Numbered from the stretch's first letter, positions 1 to 6,450 are shown. The stretch is DNA of 19,354 bases from JBGPJM01 sp041485385 (GCA_041485385.1 JBGPJM010000076.1:1-19354); one strand, 5' to 3'. The notes: generated from the letters alone by a model not told the origin. Program-made: numbers and translations.

Positions 1-39
1 GGGATGGGGGATGGGGACGGAGGGGTTGAAGTAGAAGAA

Positions 40-73
40 GGCATCGAGGCATGAGGCATCGAGGCATCGAGGC
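40..73. repeat. GGCATCGA micro-repeat
   Basis: The words GGCATCGA and GGCATGA recur four times in about 34 bases just downstream of the PilZ gene. The preceding 25 bases are G-rich and repeat GGGATGGGG. The units are too short and irregular for CRISPR. This is one of several word-like intergenic repeats in the window (see 6047, 8111 and 9397). Function unknown. Confidence 0.6.
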
Positions 74-93
74 GAGGAATGAATGGGGGGGGT

Positions 94-450
94 TCAGGCG
101 GCGATGGCGCGGGCGAAGCGAAGGCCGACGCGGTAGTGGTTTCCGTCGCGCGTTGAGCGGACGGCGAGGGCGGTGAGCCAGGAGAGGCCTATGCCGCCGC
201 GGGCGCTATCGGGACGGATGGCGACGATCATGCCGGGCCCGATAGGGGAGGCGCAGCGGACGCCGAGGCCGGAGACGGAGGTGTCGAGGAGCTCGAGGGA
301 GGTGATGCCGACGTGGCCGCGGCCGTCGGAGTAGGTGGCGGGAACGGAGCCGGTGGCGGGCATGCGGTCGGTGCGGCGGCGCTCGCATCGGAAGGGGGAT
401 GGGGCGACTGGCCGCGTGGCGCGAGGGCGCCGGGCGAGGGCTGGGGTCAT
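94..450 (-). CDS. Small PilZ-domain protein, putative c-di-GMP receptor
   Basis: A 118-residue protein that is essentially one PilZ domain. The two signature elements of a c-di-GMP-binding PilZ domain are visible: an RxxxR near residues 25-29 (RRTDR) and a DxSxxG at 56-61 (DTSVSG), followed by short beta-strand-like segments ending in HYRVGLRFARA. No signal peptide or membrane segment is seen, so it is probably cytosolic. The frame stays open upstream to 726, but that part is Arg/Pro-rich noise. I chose the ATG at 450 because GGAAGG lies 7 nt before it; the ATG at 465 is less well placed. Family knowledge says such single-domain proteins pass a c-di-GMP signal to a partner protein. The partner cannot be read here, and no diguanylate cyclase or motility gene is adjacent. 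Confidence 0.75.
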   Translation of the reverse strand: MTPALARRPRATRPVAPSPFRCERRRTDRMPATGSVPATYSDGRGHVGITSLELLDTSVSGLGVRCASPIGPGMIVAIRPDSARGGIGLSWLTALAVRSTRDGNHYRVGLRFARAIAA

Positions 451-623
451 ATCTGGACCTTCCATGATCCGGGGAGCAATGACAGACGGGGCCCACCATG
501 GCCCGCAGGGGTTGATCGGCGAAGGGAGGAGGCGGCTTGAGCGGGGGCGGGCGGAAGGGCGGGGAGGGGAAACCGGGGCGGGCGCGGGCCGGGCGGCCGC
601 CCTGTTCGTTCCGGGCCGGCCTC

Positions 624-629
624 TACCAT
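624..629 (+). promoter_or_regulatory. -10-like TACCAT before the sigma stub
   Basis: TACCAT ends 6 nt before the ATG at 636, the same spacing as TACGAT before the intact sigma gene at 11917. With a normal -10 to +1 distance the transcript would begin at or next to the ATG. No convincing -35 is seen. Confidence 0.35.
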
Positions 630-635
630 TGCGCC

Positions 636-752
636 ATGGCCGAGGACGCGCGTCGCACGGCTGTGGACGGTTCCGGGGGCCTGACACGATTGGTCCGCGA
701 TGCCGGCGCCGGCGATGCCGGGGCATCGGCGGAGCTGTTCGGTCGCGTGTAG
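636..752 (+). pseudogene. N-terminal stub of an ECF sigma factor
   Basis: A 38-residue reading frame whose last two thirds (GLTRLVRDAGAGDAGASAEL, then FGRV) match the opening of planctomycete ECF sigma factors of the SigK-like type, which normally continue VYDELRRLA into region 2. Here the frame meets TAG straight after FGRV, and none of the three forward frames continues with sigma region 2 or 4. It is therefore a 5-prime remnant: start codon and upstream promoter-like hexamer kept, DNA-binding regions gone. Its neighbour on the opposite strand ends in the WD40 tail typical of sigma-linked kinases. The two could be leftovers of one sigma-kinase locus broken by an inversion, which is inference. 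A peptide could still be made, but it would lack any promoter-recognition region. Confidence 0.55.
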
Positions 753-840
753 ACCGGGAGATTCGCCGCCGTGCCTTCCGCGGGACGAGGGCGGCGCTTG
801 AGAGGGCGGTGGGGGAGGGATGGGGGGCCAGGGGATGACG

Positions 841-2640
841 TCATTCGCTCCCGGCAGCCGGCGTGGCGTCGCCGAGATCGATCTCGACGCGAACCGGCGG
901 CGGAGTGCGCGCGGCCGGCGGCTCTACCGGGAAAGACGGCGCGTTCCAATCCATTCCCATCCGGGCCAGTCGCTCGCGTACGCGCCGAAGATCCCAGATG
1001 CGGATGCGGTTGGCGTCGGTGGCGATGACCAGGCGCGTGCCGTCGGGACTCAAGAGCACCTCGGTCGCACGCTCGCCCTCGGGAACCTCGAACGTCGCCA
1101 ACTCCTCCAGTGAGGCGGCGTCGACGAGTTTGACGACTTGACGCCCGAGCGCGGCCGCGAACGTGGCGCTGTCGCCGGAGAACGCGATGACGGATGGCAC
1201 ACCAGCGTCCGCCAACGTCAGCAGGCTTCGTCGCCGCTCCCAGGTACCGACTTCCCAGAACGAGACCTGCCTGGCAGAGGTGGTGATGAGCCAGCGGCCG
1301 TTCGGAGAGAAGATCCCGTAGCTGGCATCCTTCAGGGCCACCTCCGGCGACGCCCCCTCGGTTGCGGTCAGGTCGGCGGCGAGCGTCCCGTCGGCTGCGT
1401 TCCAGACCCGCACGCCCCAGCCGGCAAACGCGCCCGTGGCAACCCAGCGCCCGTCGGGGCTGATGTAGGCGTGCGAAACGCTGTTGTGGGGTCGAAGGAG
1501 CAGCTGTCGTCGGGGGTCGTCGAGGGGAAGCACGGTCGCCTGATCGTCGCCGCTGATCACCACCATGAGGCGTGCGTCGGCGCTCGACATAGCAGTGCGG
1601 AGAGCGCGCTGCGCCCACAGGGTACGTGCCGGACCGATGCGGATGACTCCTTCGGCCGCTTGGATTGGCCACAGGTGCATACCCGTGGGCGCGACCGTGA
1701 CGAGGCCATCTCCCGCAGGCAGGAGCACTGCCGCGCGAACATGGCCAAGGGCCAGGAATGCAAGCTCCTTCCCGGTCTGAAGATCCCACAGCCGGGCGCC
1801 ATCGGTCCCGGCGGAGGCCAGGAACCGGCCGCCCCGGTCGGTCGAGAGTCTGTCGGGGGACTTGTACGCCGATGGGTGGGCCCGCAGCGTGCGGCACTCG
1901 TCGGCGCCGTCGATCTCGAGGACGCCGAGCACGCTCTTGCGTGTGAAGCCGTGGAAGCGGTCGTCGCGGCTGAAGCCGCCGCTCAACTCGCCGGGGAGCG
2001 AGGACAGCAACTGCCCGGTGCCCGCGTCCCACAGCCGGATCATGCCGTCCCAGCCGTCGGAGAGCAGCAGGCGTCCGTTGTGCGAAAAGCTGATGCGCGT
2101 GGCCTCCGCGGTGTGCCCCACCAACTCTCGAGCCTGGCCGGTTGCAAGTTTCCAGAGGTAGAGTCGGGTGGTCAGCGAGGCACCGGCGATCGATTCACCG
2201 TCGGGGCGCCATGCGATGCGCCGGATCTCACCTGGTGCCCGCAGGGTCGTAAGGATGGCGCCGGATTGGACGTCGAGGATATCGACCTCGGGCTTGTCGC
2301 GGTTGACGGCGGCGATCGCGTCGGCGATGGACAGGGTCTTGCCCTTGAGCGCAGCGGCGAGGGCCTCGACCAGGGTGGTCTTGTTCCGGCCCCGCCGGCG
2401 GCGCCCCGGCGGTCGTCCCGGACCGCGGCGGCCGCCACGCCCGCGGCCACGGGGCACGGCGCCGTCGATCGAACCCAGGGCCTCAAGATCAGCGCGGAGG
2501 CCGTCCAGCTCCGCGGCGAGCTCGTCGTGGTGGCGTTGGAGCGCGCCGGCCTGGCCGCGGCGGCGCGCCAGCTCGGCGTTGAGGTCCGCTACCGAGATCC
2601 GTGCGAGCCGTCCGCCGCGACGCTGTTTTCGCCGTGCCAT
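841..2640 (-). CDS. Chimeric protein: AT-hook DNA-binding N-terminus joined to WD40 propeller
   Basis: 599 residues. Residues 1-60 begin MARRKQRRGGRLARISVADL and form a charged, probably coiled-coil segment. Residues 65-85 are Arg/Gly-rich with an AT-hook-like GPGRPPGRRRRGR. Residues 87-112 (KTTLVEALAAALKGKTLSIA...) match the start of the helical domain of planctomycete histone-like DNA-binding proteins, which normally run on for about 40 more residues. At about residue 113 (genomic 2304) the sequence changes abruptly in mid-domain into WD40 repeats (ILDVQSG, LYLWKLATG, IRLWDAGTG, ARLWDLQTG, VRVWNAADG, IRIWDLRRV). It ends RERLARMGMDWNAPSFP...VEIDLGD, the customary C-terminus of WD40-bearing planctomycete Ser/Thr kinases, but there is no kinase domain. 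The ATG at 2640 has GGGAGAG upstream. The frame is intact, so the fusion could be expressed. No function is assignable beyond DNA binding plus a protein-interaction propeller. Confidence 0.7.
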   Translation of the reverse strand: MARRKQRRGGRLARISVADLNAELARRRGQAGALQRHHDELAAELDGLRADLEALGSIDGAVPRGRGRGGRRGPGRPPGRRRRGRNKTTLVEALAAALKGKTLSIADAIAAVNRDKPEVDILDVQSGAILTTLRAPGEIRRIAWRPDGESIAGASLTTRLYLWKLATGQARELVGHTAEATRISFSHNGRLLLSDGWDGMIRLWDAGTGQLLSSLPGELSGGFSRDDRFHGFTRKSVLGVLEIDGADECRTLRAHPSAYKSPDRLSTDRGGRFLASAGTDGARLWDLQTGKELAFLALGHVRAAVLLPAGDGLVTVAPTGMHLWPIQAAEGVIRIGPARTLWAQRALRTAMSSADARLMVVISGDDQATVLPLDDPRRQLLLRPHNSVSHAYISPDGRWVATGAFAGWGVRVWNAADGTLAADLTATEGASPEVALKDASYGIFSPNGRWLITTSARQVSFWEVGTWERRRSLLTLADAGVPSVIAFSGDSATFAAALGRQVVKLVDAASLEELATFEVPEGERATEVLLSPDGTRLVIATDANRIRIWDLRRVRERLARMGMDWNAPSFPVEPPAARTPPPVRVEIDLGDATPAAGSE

Positions 2641-3086
2641 TGTCGAGACTCTCCCATCGAATCGGCCGCATGCTACCGCGCCGCACGCCAACTCAGCCGG
2701 GCCAGCCGTCTGTGCAACGCGCTACGCCCCACGGATCTTCTCCCTCTCCCGCCGCCGGTGCTACCAGTTCAGGGGCGGCGGCACGTTCAGCACGACGGTG
2801 GTGACGGCGCTGGCGCCGCTGGCGTGGGGGCGCATGTCCGGCGCGCGTTCCGGGGGGGGGGTAGCAAAACCCGTGACCGCGCGCACGTTGGACCGGGGGG
2901 CGGTCCCGGCGCCACGCTTGTAGAGATTTCGACCCCCCTCCCCCCCTTGCCCCGACCTATCCAGCCCTCCCCCCACATCCGGATTGCTGGCTCACAGCGC
3001 GCATCACACCCTGACCCCACAGCCGCTCCATCAGATCCATCGGCCGAGGCTGGACGCCTCCCGAGTCCAATCCTGATTGTCGTCAA
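2641..3086. other. 446-base stretch without a convincing gene
   Basis: Contains a run of ten G at 2852-2861, several C runs at 2935-2985, and a minus-strand reading frame of 71 codons (2761-2976) ending SAVTTVVLNVPPPLNW. That ending looks protein-like and might be a 3-prime gene remnant, with its frame broken at the G10 run, but I recognise no family. A small perfect hairpin (CTGATTG, loop TCGT, CAATCAG; 3073-3090) sits exactly at the end of the RHS remnant. Confidence 0.4.
2670..2675 (-). promoter_or_regulatory. -10-like TAGCAT upstream of the chimeric gene
   Basis: TAGCAT lies 29 nt before the ATG at 2640 on the minus strand. This would give a leader of roughly 23 nt that includes the GGGAGAG ribosome binding site. 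No good -35 was found. Confidence 0.25.
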
Positions 3087-3240
3087 TCAGTCGCTACCGG
3101 TTGTGTGACGGTTGCCGGAGGCGTTCAGGTTGATGTTGTCCGTGATATAGGTAGTGTCCCAGTTGTGGTCATAGCGGATGCTGACGCTGTAGAAGCCCTT
3201 GTCCGTGGTCAGGTCCTTGGTCCAGATGCTCCTCGCGCTC
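3087..3240 (-). pseudogene. Remnant of an RHS repeat (displaced piece)
   Basis: The peptide stretch SIWTK...GFYSVSIRYDHNWDTTY, then ITDNINLNASG, aligns by eye with the RHS segment further upstream (SVWKKGSVAFYSVNPSYDRD, then SNITDVTDNVNLSAA, at about 5440-5560). It then stops at a TGA at the edge of a small hairpin. It has no start or core domain of its own, and its frame runs through the zinc-ribbon region of the neighbouring gene in a different phase. It is a diverged partial copy of the RHS gene placed downstream of the coupled two-TM gene. That is the arrangement known for displaced tips in RHS loci, although the variable toxin end is missing here. Confidence 0.6.
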
Positions 3241-3378
3241 GTCCCGTGCAGGTTTTGAGCGGGGCAGGGGCAGTTCACGGAGTCGGGTGTTACACTCACC
3301 GCACTCGGGACAAACCGCATTGTGGGGAAGACCGTCGAATGGATACCCACAACTGGCGCATCGGGCGTTCGGTTTGCC
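3169..3378 (-). pseudogene. Zinc-ribbon tail cut off from the two-TM gene by an in-frame TGA
   Basis: Immediately after the TGA at 3381-3379, in the same frame, the sequence reads GKPNARCASCGYPFDGLPHN, then AVCPECGE. This is a CxxC...CxxC zinc ribbon of the CGY...CPECG type that commonly ends small two-TM planctomycete proteins. The cysteine codons are at about 3360, 3351, 3312 and 3303. After CPECGE the frame runs on to a TGA at 3171-3169 through sequence belonging to the RHS remnant in another phase, so the natural end of the ribbon protein was probably near 3298. A single C-to-T change (CGA to TGA) would explain the break. Readthrough would give a protein of up to about 193 residues. No ribosome binding site or start is evident for separate translation. 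Confidence 0.7.
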
Positions 3379-3750
3379 TCACCTGAGCAGCGCGCGGAGC
3401 TTCACAGAGAATATCAGCAACGCGCCGACGGGGACGAGATAAAGCCACCACAGCGTTACCCGGATTCCAACCAGCCGATCATACGTTCGCGAGGGGATCA
3501 CAGCAAACCAAGGCGAACGGCGCTCGAGTCTTCCCACGTGTAGCCCAGGCACGAAGAACAGTTCGTCTTGCACGGCGCCGGCGGGGGCTAATATAAGTTC
3601 AATCGCATTGCTCCCGATGAACACGTAAGATCCGGAACCTGATATCCAGCAGACAGAGTAGCGACGACTGGCCAACTGCAAAGCAACAATCAGGCCAAGG
3701 GCTGTTCCGATACCTAAGCAGACGATGTTCACCTTCGGAGGTCCGCGCAT
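3379..3750 (-). CDS. Two-TM small membrane protein coupled to the RHS gene
   Basis: 123 residues. TM1 is near residues 8-27 (VNIVCLGIGTALGLIVALQL) and TM2 near 97-116 (VTLWWLYLVPVGALLIFSVK), with a loop of about 70 residues between them. The chain stops at LRALLR, where relatives usually continue through a basic linker into a C-terminal zinc ribbon. That ribbon is present just beyond the stop codon. The ATG at 3750 is only 2 nt after the RHS stop codon, and its ribosome binding site GAGGTG is made of the last RHS codons, so translation is very likely coupled. Position directly after a polymorphic-toxin-like tail suggests a membrane partner or immunity-type role, but similar proteins also occur elsewhere in planctomycetes, so this is inference. 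Either the gene has lost its ribbon to a nonsense mutation, or the stop is read through. Confidence 0.6.
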   Translation of the reverse strand: MRGPPKVNIVCLGIGTALGLIVALQLASRRYSVCWISGSGSYVFIGSNAIELILAPAGAVQDELFFVPGLHVGRLERRSPWFAVIPSRTYDRLVGIRVTLWWLYLVPVGALLIFSVKLRALLR

Positions 3751-3752
3751 CC

Positions 3753-5066
3753 TCACACCTCGTTTACACCGGCAAAGCACTTCTTCCAGTGGTCCCGGTA
3801 ATAGTCACGCAGGCCTCGAATGCGATCGTCAATATGACGTCTGCATTCGGCGTCCCTGCAACGTGAGCGCTTGTCCTCAAGGCATTGGATCTCGGCAGAT
3901 GTCGGCCAGAGTTCGCAGCACGACACCATCCGGGGATCGACAACACACCACGGCTGATCATCCCGATGTATCTGCTCGTGGAGCTCGCCGCAGTTCTCAA
4001 TGATGCCCCGCGTTGTCGGATCCCGCCCTTCGGGGGATTGACTCAGGTTCGTATCGCAGATACAGCAAACCTTCTCAACTCCTCGCGGCGTTTGGCCGCA
4101 ACTTGTTCTGAACAGTGTGGTTTTCGGCACGCACAGTTTCACGCAGGGGCCGCCTTGGCTCTGCCGATCACACGGAGTACCTGGCGGCACGGGATTTTGG
4201 GGTACCTGGTCGCTAGGAAGTCTTGTACATGAAGGCACAGGATCCAGACCCTCTGGATCAAGGCGCATCACGGGAGAGCTCGTCCCATAGGTGTAGAGAT
4301 TCGCCCCTTCCATGTATCCCGCCGCGTCTCTCCTCGTCCACCTCCCCAGCATCGTGTCCAGCACGCGGTTCCGCACGTGGTAGAAGCGGGAGGTGGCGGA
4401 GGCCCCCTCGTACCCGGCATAACCCTTGCGGTTGCCGGTGCCCGTGCGGGTGAGGACGTTGTAACCCATGGTCTGGCCGGAGAGGGCGGTGACCAGGGTG
4501 GTGTCGGTGCTGTCGAGCACGCCGTCGAGGTTGACGTCGCCGCGGACGTCGTAGTGCAGGCTGCTGATCCAGCTGCCGACCTGCGTCGCGTCCGTGCCGT
4601 CGGTCGAGCCCTTGGAGGCGGTGTCCCCCGCCGGCATCCCCAGCGCCTTGCCGTAGGCGGTGTACTTGACCCGCTCGACCTGCGTGGCCGTGTCGGTGAG
4701 CACCACCGACATGTCGGCGCGCCAGTTCTGGCAGTAGTAGCGGCGTTCCTCGCGGGTGCCGTCGGTGGCGGCGGGCCACCCGCCGGTGTTGTTGATGTCC
4801 CGGTCGCGGAGCAGCACGGAGTCCACGTACGATGAACCGCCGAAGCCGCCGGGGCCCGCGTTGTGGTACACGAAGGTTTCTTTGGGGGTGGCGTCGGCGC
4901 CGCGGCTGGTGGAGACCACCCGCCACCGTAGGTCGTTCGCGTAGTGGTACACCGGGTCGCCCGAGTCCACCTTGCCGTCGGGGGCGCCGGTGCCCGGGGT
5001 GTCGGTCACGTCATACTGGACCGTGATCCGCTGGTTCAGCCCGTTGTAGCGGCACTCCTCGACCAC
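3753..5066 (-). CDS. RHS repeat-associated core protein, C-terminal part, with Cys-rich HExxH tail
   Basis: A 437-codon open segment carrying YD-type repeat sequence (residues 1-120), a dockerin-like loop GDVNLDGVLDSTD at about 176-189, the RHS-associated core (FYHVRNRVLDTMLGRWTRRD, then YGTSSPVMRLDPEGL) at about 226-272, and a unique tail of about 165 residues. The tail has 16 cysteines and the motif HEQIH at residues 363-367 (3966-3980), preceded by ENCGEL. HExxH is the classic zinc-metallopeptidase signature, and the cysteine-framed setting recalls effector tails of RHS and other polymorphic toxins. The first codon (GTG at 5066) is not a real start, because RHS sequence continues upstream in other frames (5067-5690). 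The N-terminal secretion part is absent. The reading frame of the tail itself is intact, and its last codons form the ribosome binding site of the next gene. Confidence 0.75.
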   Translation of the reverse strand: MVEECRYNGLNQRITVQYDVTDTPGTGAPDGKVDSGDPVYHYANDLRWRVVSTSRGADATPKETFVYHNAGPGGFGGSSYVDSVLLRDRDINNTGGWPAATDGTREERRYYCQNWRADMSVVLTDTATQVERVKYTAYGKALGMPAGDTASKGSTDGTDATQVGSWISSLHYDVRGDVNLDGVLDSTDTTLVTALSGQTMGYNVLTRTGTGNRKGYAGYEGASATSRFYHVRNRVLDTMLGRWTRRDAAGYMEGANLYTYGTSSPVMRLDPEGLDPVPSCTRLPSDQVPQNPVPPGTPCDRQSQGGPCVKLCVPKTTLFRTSCGQTPRGVEKVCCICDTNLSQSPEGRDPTTRGIIENCGELHEQIHRDDQPWCVVDPRMVSCCELWPTSAEIQCLEDKRSRCRDAECRRHIDDRIRGLRDYYRDHWKKCFAGVNEV

Positions 5067-5690
5067 CCCCCCGAGCGGTCGGTGATCTGCCGCAGCCGCC
5101 CGAAGACGTCGTACACGAACTTGTACGACTGCCCGTCGTCGGTCATGTTCCCGACGGCGTCGTGGGCTTGGGTGTAGTTGACGCTGGAGTTGGAGTCGGT
5201 GTCCCGCGTGAGCAGCTCGCTCGCGTGGTTGTGCGTGCGGGTGTCGTCCAGCTCATTGGCCCCGGTGTTACACCAGGTCGCCGTTGAGATCGACCCTGTC
5301 CTTTACCCAGTTGCCGAGCTGATCCAGGGTCCAGTCCTCTTCGCGGGAGCGGTGGGCGATGCTCCCCGAGAACTGCCCCCTCGTCGGCCTTGGTGACGCG
5401 GTTGACCCCGTCGATGTCGTACATGACATCGAAGTTGCGGAAGGGCGCGGCCGACAGGTTGACGTTGTCGGTGACGTCGGTGATGTTGGAGTCGCGGTCG
5501 TAGGACGGGTTGACGCTGTAGAAGGCCACGCTCCCCTTCTTCCAGACGCTGCCGATGGTCCGGTCGAAGCGGTCCAGGTTGGTGTAGGTCTCCGGCGTCG
5601 AGCCGTCGAGCGTCGAGAAGACGTTGGGCTGGTTCAGGGTGGATTTGATGAGCTGCCCCGTGCCGTTGTAAGTGTAGGCGGCACGCGTGC
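5067..5690 (-). pseudogene. Upstream RHS segment broken by frameshifts
   Basis: RHS/YD sequence continues upstream of 5066 in three successive frames. From 5690 to about 5380 it reads AAYTYNGTGQL ... VMYDIDGVNRVTKADEG. At a C5 run on the plus strand (5376-5380) the frame changes to QFSGSIAHRSREEDWTLDQL, then GNWVKDRVDLNGDLV. Near 5262-5275 it changes again to NTGANELDDTRTHNHASELL ... QSYKFVYDVFGRLRQITDRS. At a C7 run (5066-5072) it shifts into the open C-terminal segment. Joined, these give a normal RHS protein. Two of the three shifts are at homopolymers, so sequencing error competes with true decay. Nothing upstream of about 5690 is RHS, since plus-strand cyclophilin sequence starts there. 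The gene therefore also lacks its 5-prime end. Confidence 0.75.
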
Positions 5691-5696
5691 TCCCCC

Positions 5697-5920
5697 CGAC
5701 CCCCAACCTGACCGACCTTGAAAACCAGAACGACACGGTCGTCCGGCTGAACACCACCTACGGCGATATCGACATCGAACTGCTGGACACGGTGACCCCC
5801 ATCACGGTGGCCAACTTCCTCCACTACGTCCGCGATGGCGACTACGACGGCACGTTCTTCCACCGGCTCGTCGCGGGGTTCGTTCTTCAGGGGGGCCAGG
5901 CGAGGTTCCTCGATGGGAAC
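5697..5920 (+). pseudogene. Cyclophilin-type peptidyl-prolyl isomerase fragment
   Basis: About 75 residues clearly of cyclophilin type: NDTVVRLNTTYGDIDIELLD, then TVTPITVANFLHYVRDGDYD, then GTFFHRLVAGFVLQGG. The FHR and VLQGG elements belong to the N-terminal half of the fold, including the active-site arginine. After QARFLDGN the homology stops, and the C-terminal half of the enzyme is missing. The upstream end joins RHS sequence of the opposite strand, so no start codon, ribosome binding site or signal peptide is present. It is a fragment without plausible activity, one of a cluster of unrelated gene pieces. Confidence 0.7.
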
Positions 5921-5922
5921 TC

Positions 5923-6027
5923 GGGCCCCCCTACGGCGACAGCCGCTCCTCCCCCCGCATCGCCCGCCTCCTCGCCTCCACCGACCCCCACGACCCCGCC
6001 CTCCTCCGCAAGCGCAATACCTACTGA
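5923..6027 (+). pseudogene. Possible UDP-GlcNAc 2-epimerase C-terminal fragment
   Basis: In a frame different from the preceding cyclophilin piece the sequence reads GPPYGDSRSSPRIARLLAS, then 12 residues and a TGA. The element PYGDxxxSxRI is close to the NPYGDGxASxRI ending of WecB-type UDP-N-acetylglucosamine 2-epimerases. Only about 34 residues are present, so the assignment rests on one motif. The join to the cyclophilin fragment is at about 5920-5930. Confidence 0.4.
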
Positions 6028-6046
6028 TCCGCCCCCGCCCACGCTT

Positions 6047-6075
6047 CCCACATCCGCAATCCCACATCCCACATC
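6047..6075. repeat. CCCACATC micro-repeat
   Basis: The words CCCACATC and CCGCAATC alternate over 29 bases just downstream of the epimerase-like fragment. It resembles the other word-like repeats in this window and lies between two gene fragments. Confidence 0.5.
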
Positions 6076-6171
6076 GAGACGTCCGGGCCCGGTTACACGC
6101 CCCTTCCCCGGCCCGCGGACATCCTTTCCATTCCTCGACCCTCCTCTAACCAAAGTGCGCCCCCCGGCGGG

Positions 6172-6450
6172 CGCGGCCTCTTGGTCGGCAGCGAACGCCG
6201 CAACCCGGCGAACGGCAGAATCTACATTGTCGTCGTCACAGCGGACGACGGCCGCGGCGGTGTCACGACCCAGGTCTGCGTCGCAGCGGTGTGCCCGCAC
6301 GACCAGAACCAGGCATCGCTCGAGACCGTGCTGGCGGAGGCCGCCGCTGCGCGGAGCACTGTCGAAAGTGCGCTGGCGAACGCTGAAGCTCTCCCCCCGG
6401 TGGGATTCTACGAACATGGTCTGAGTGCACCGCTGGGCCCGAAACAGTGA
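6172..6450 (+). pseudogene. 3-prime end of an extracellular HYR/Ig-like domain protein
   Basis: About 90 residues reading LLVGSERRNPANGRIYIVVV, then TADDGRGGVTTQVCVAAVCP, then HDQNQASL and an Ala/Glu-rich tail to a TGA at 6448. The pattern ER...NGRIY...VTADDGRGGVTT...V..PHDQ matches the last strand of HYR- or PKD-like domains that end large secreted bacterial proteins. There is no start codon with a ribosome binding site and no signal peptide, and the upstream part is absent, so this is most likely a 3-prime remnant. TTG at 6181 is the only near start and is not convincing. It is followed by a strong hairpin, which may be the original gene terminator. Confidence 0.5.

Noticed and set aside
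40..73. Possible CRISPR array
   Set aside because: Units of about 8 bases without unique spacers and no cas genes; it is a micro-repeat.
2761..2976. 71-codon minus-strand frame as a real gene
   Set aside because: No ribosome binding site and no recognisable family, and it spans a G10 run. The C-terminal residues look protein-like, so a remnant is possible but not supported.
3073..3090. Hairpin as an integron attC or phage attachment site
   Set aside because: Only a 7-bp stem with a 4-base loop, no core sites, and no integrase in the window. Kept only as a landmark.
1138..3108. Open frame of 656 codons on the plus strand
   Set aside because: Antisense to the WD40 chimera, with no domain and no ribosome binding site. 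WD40 repeats on the other strand are unmistakable.
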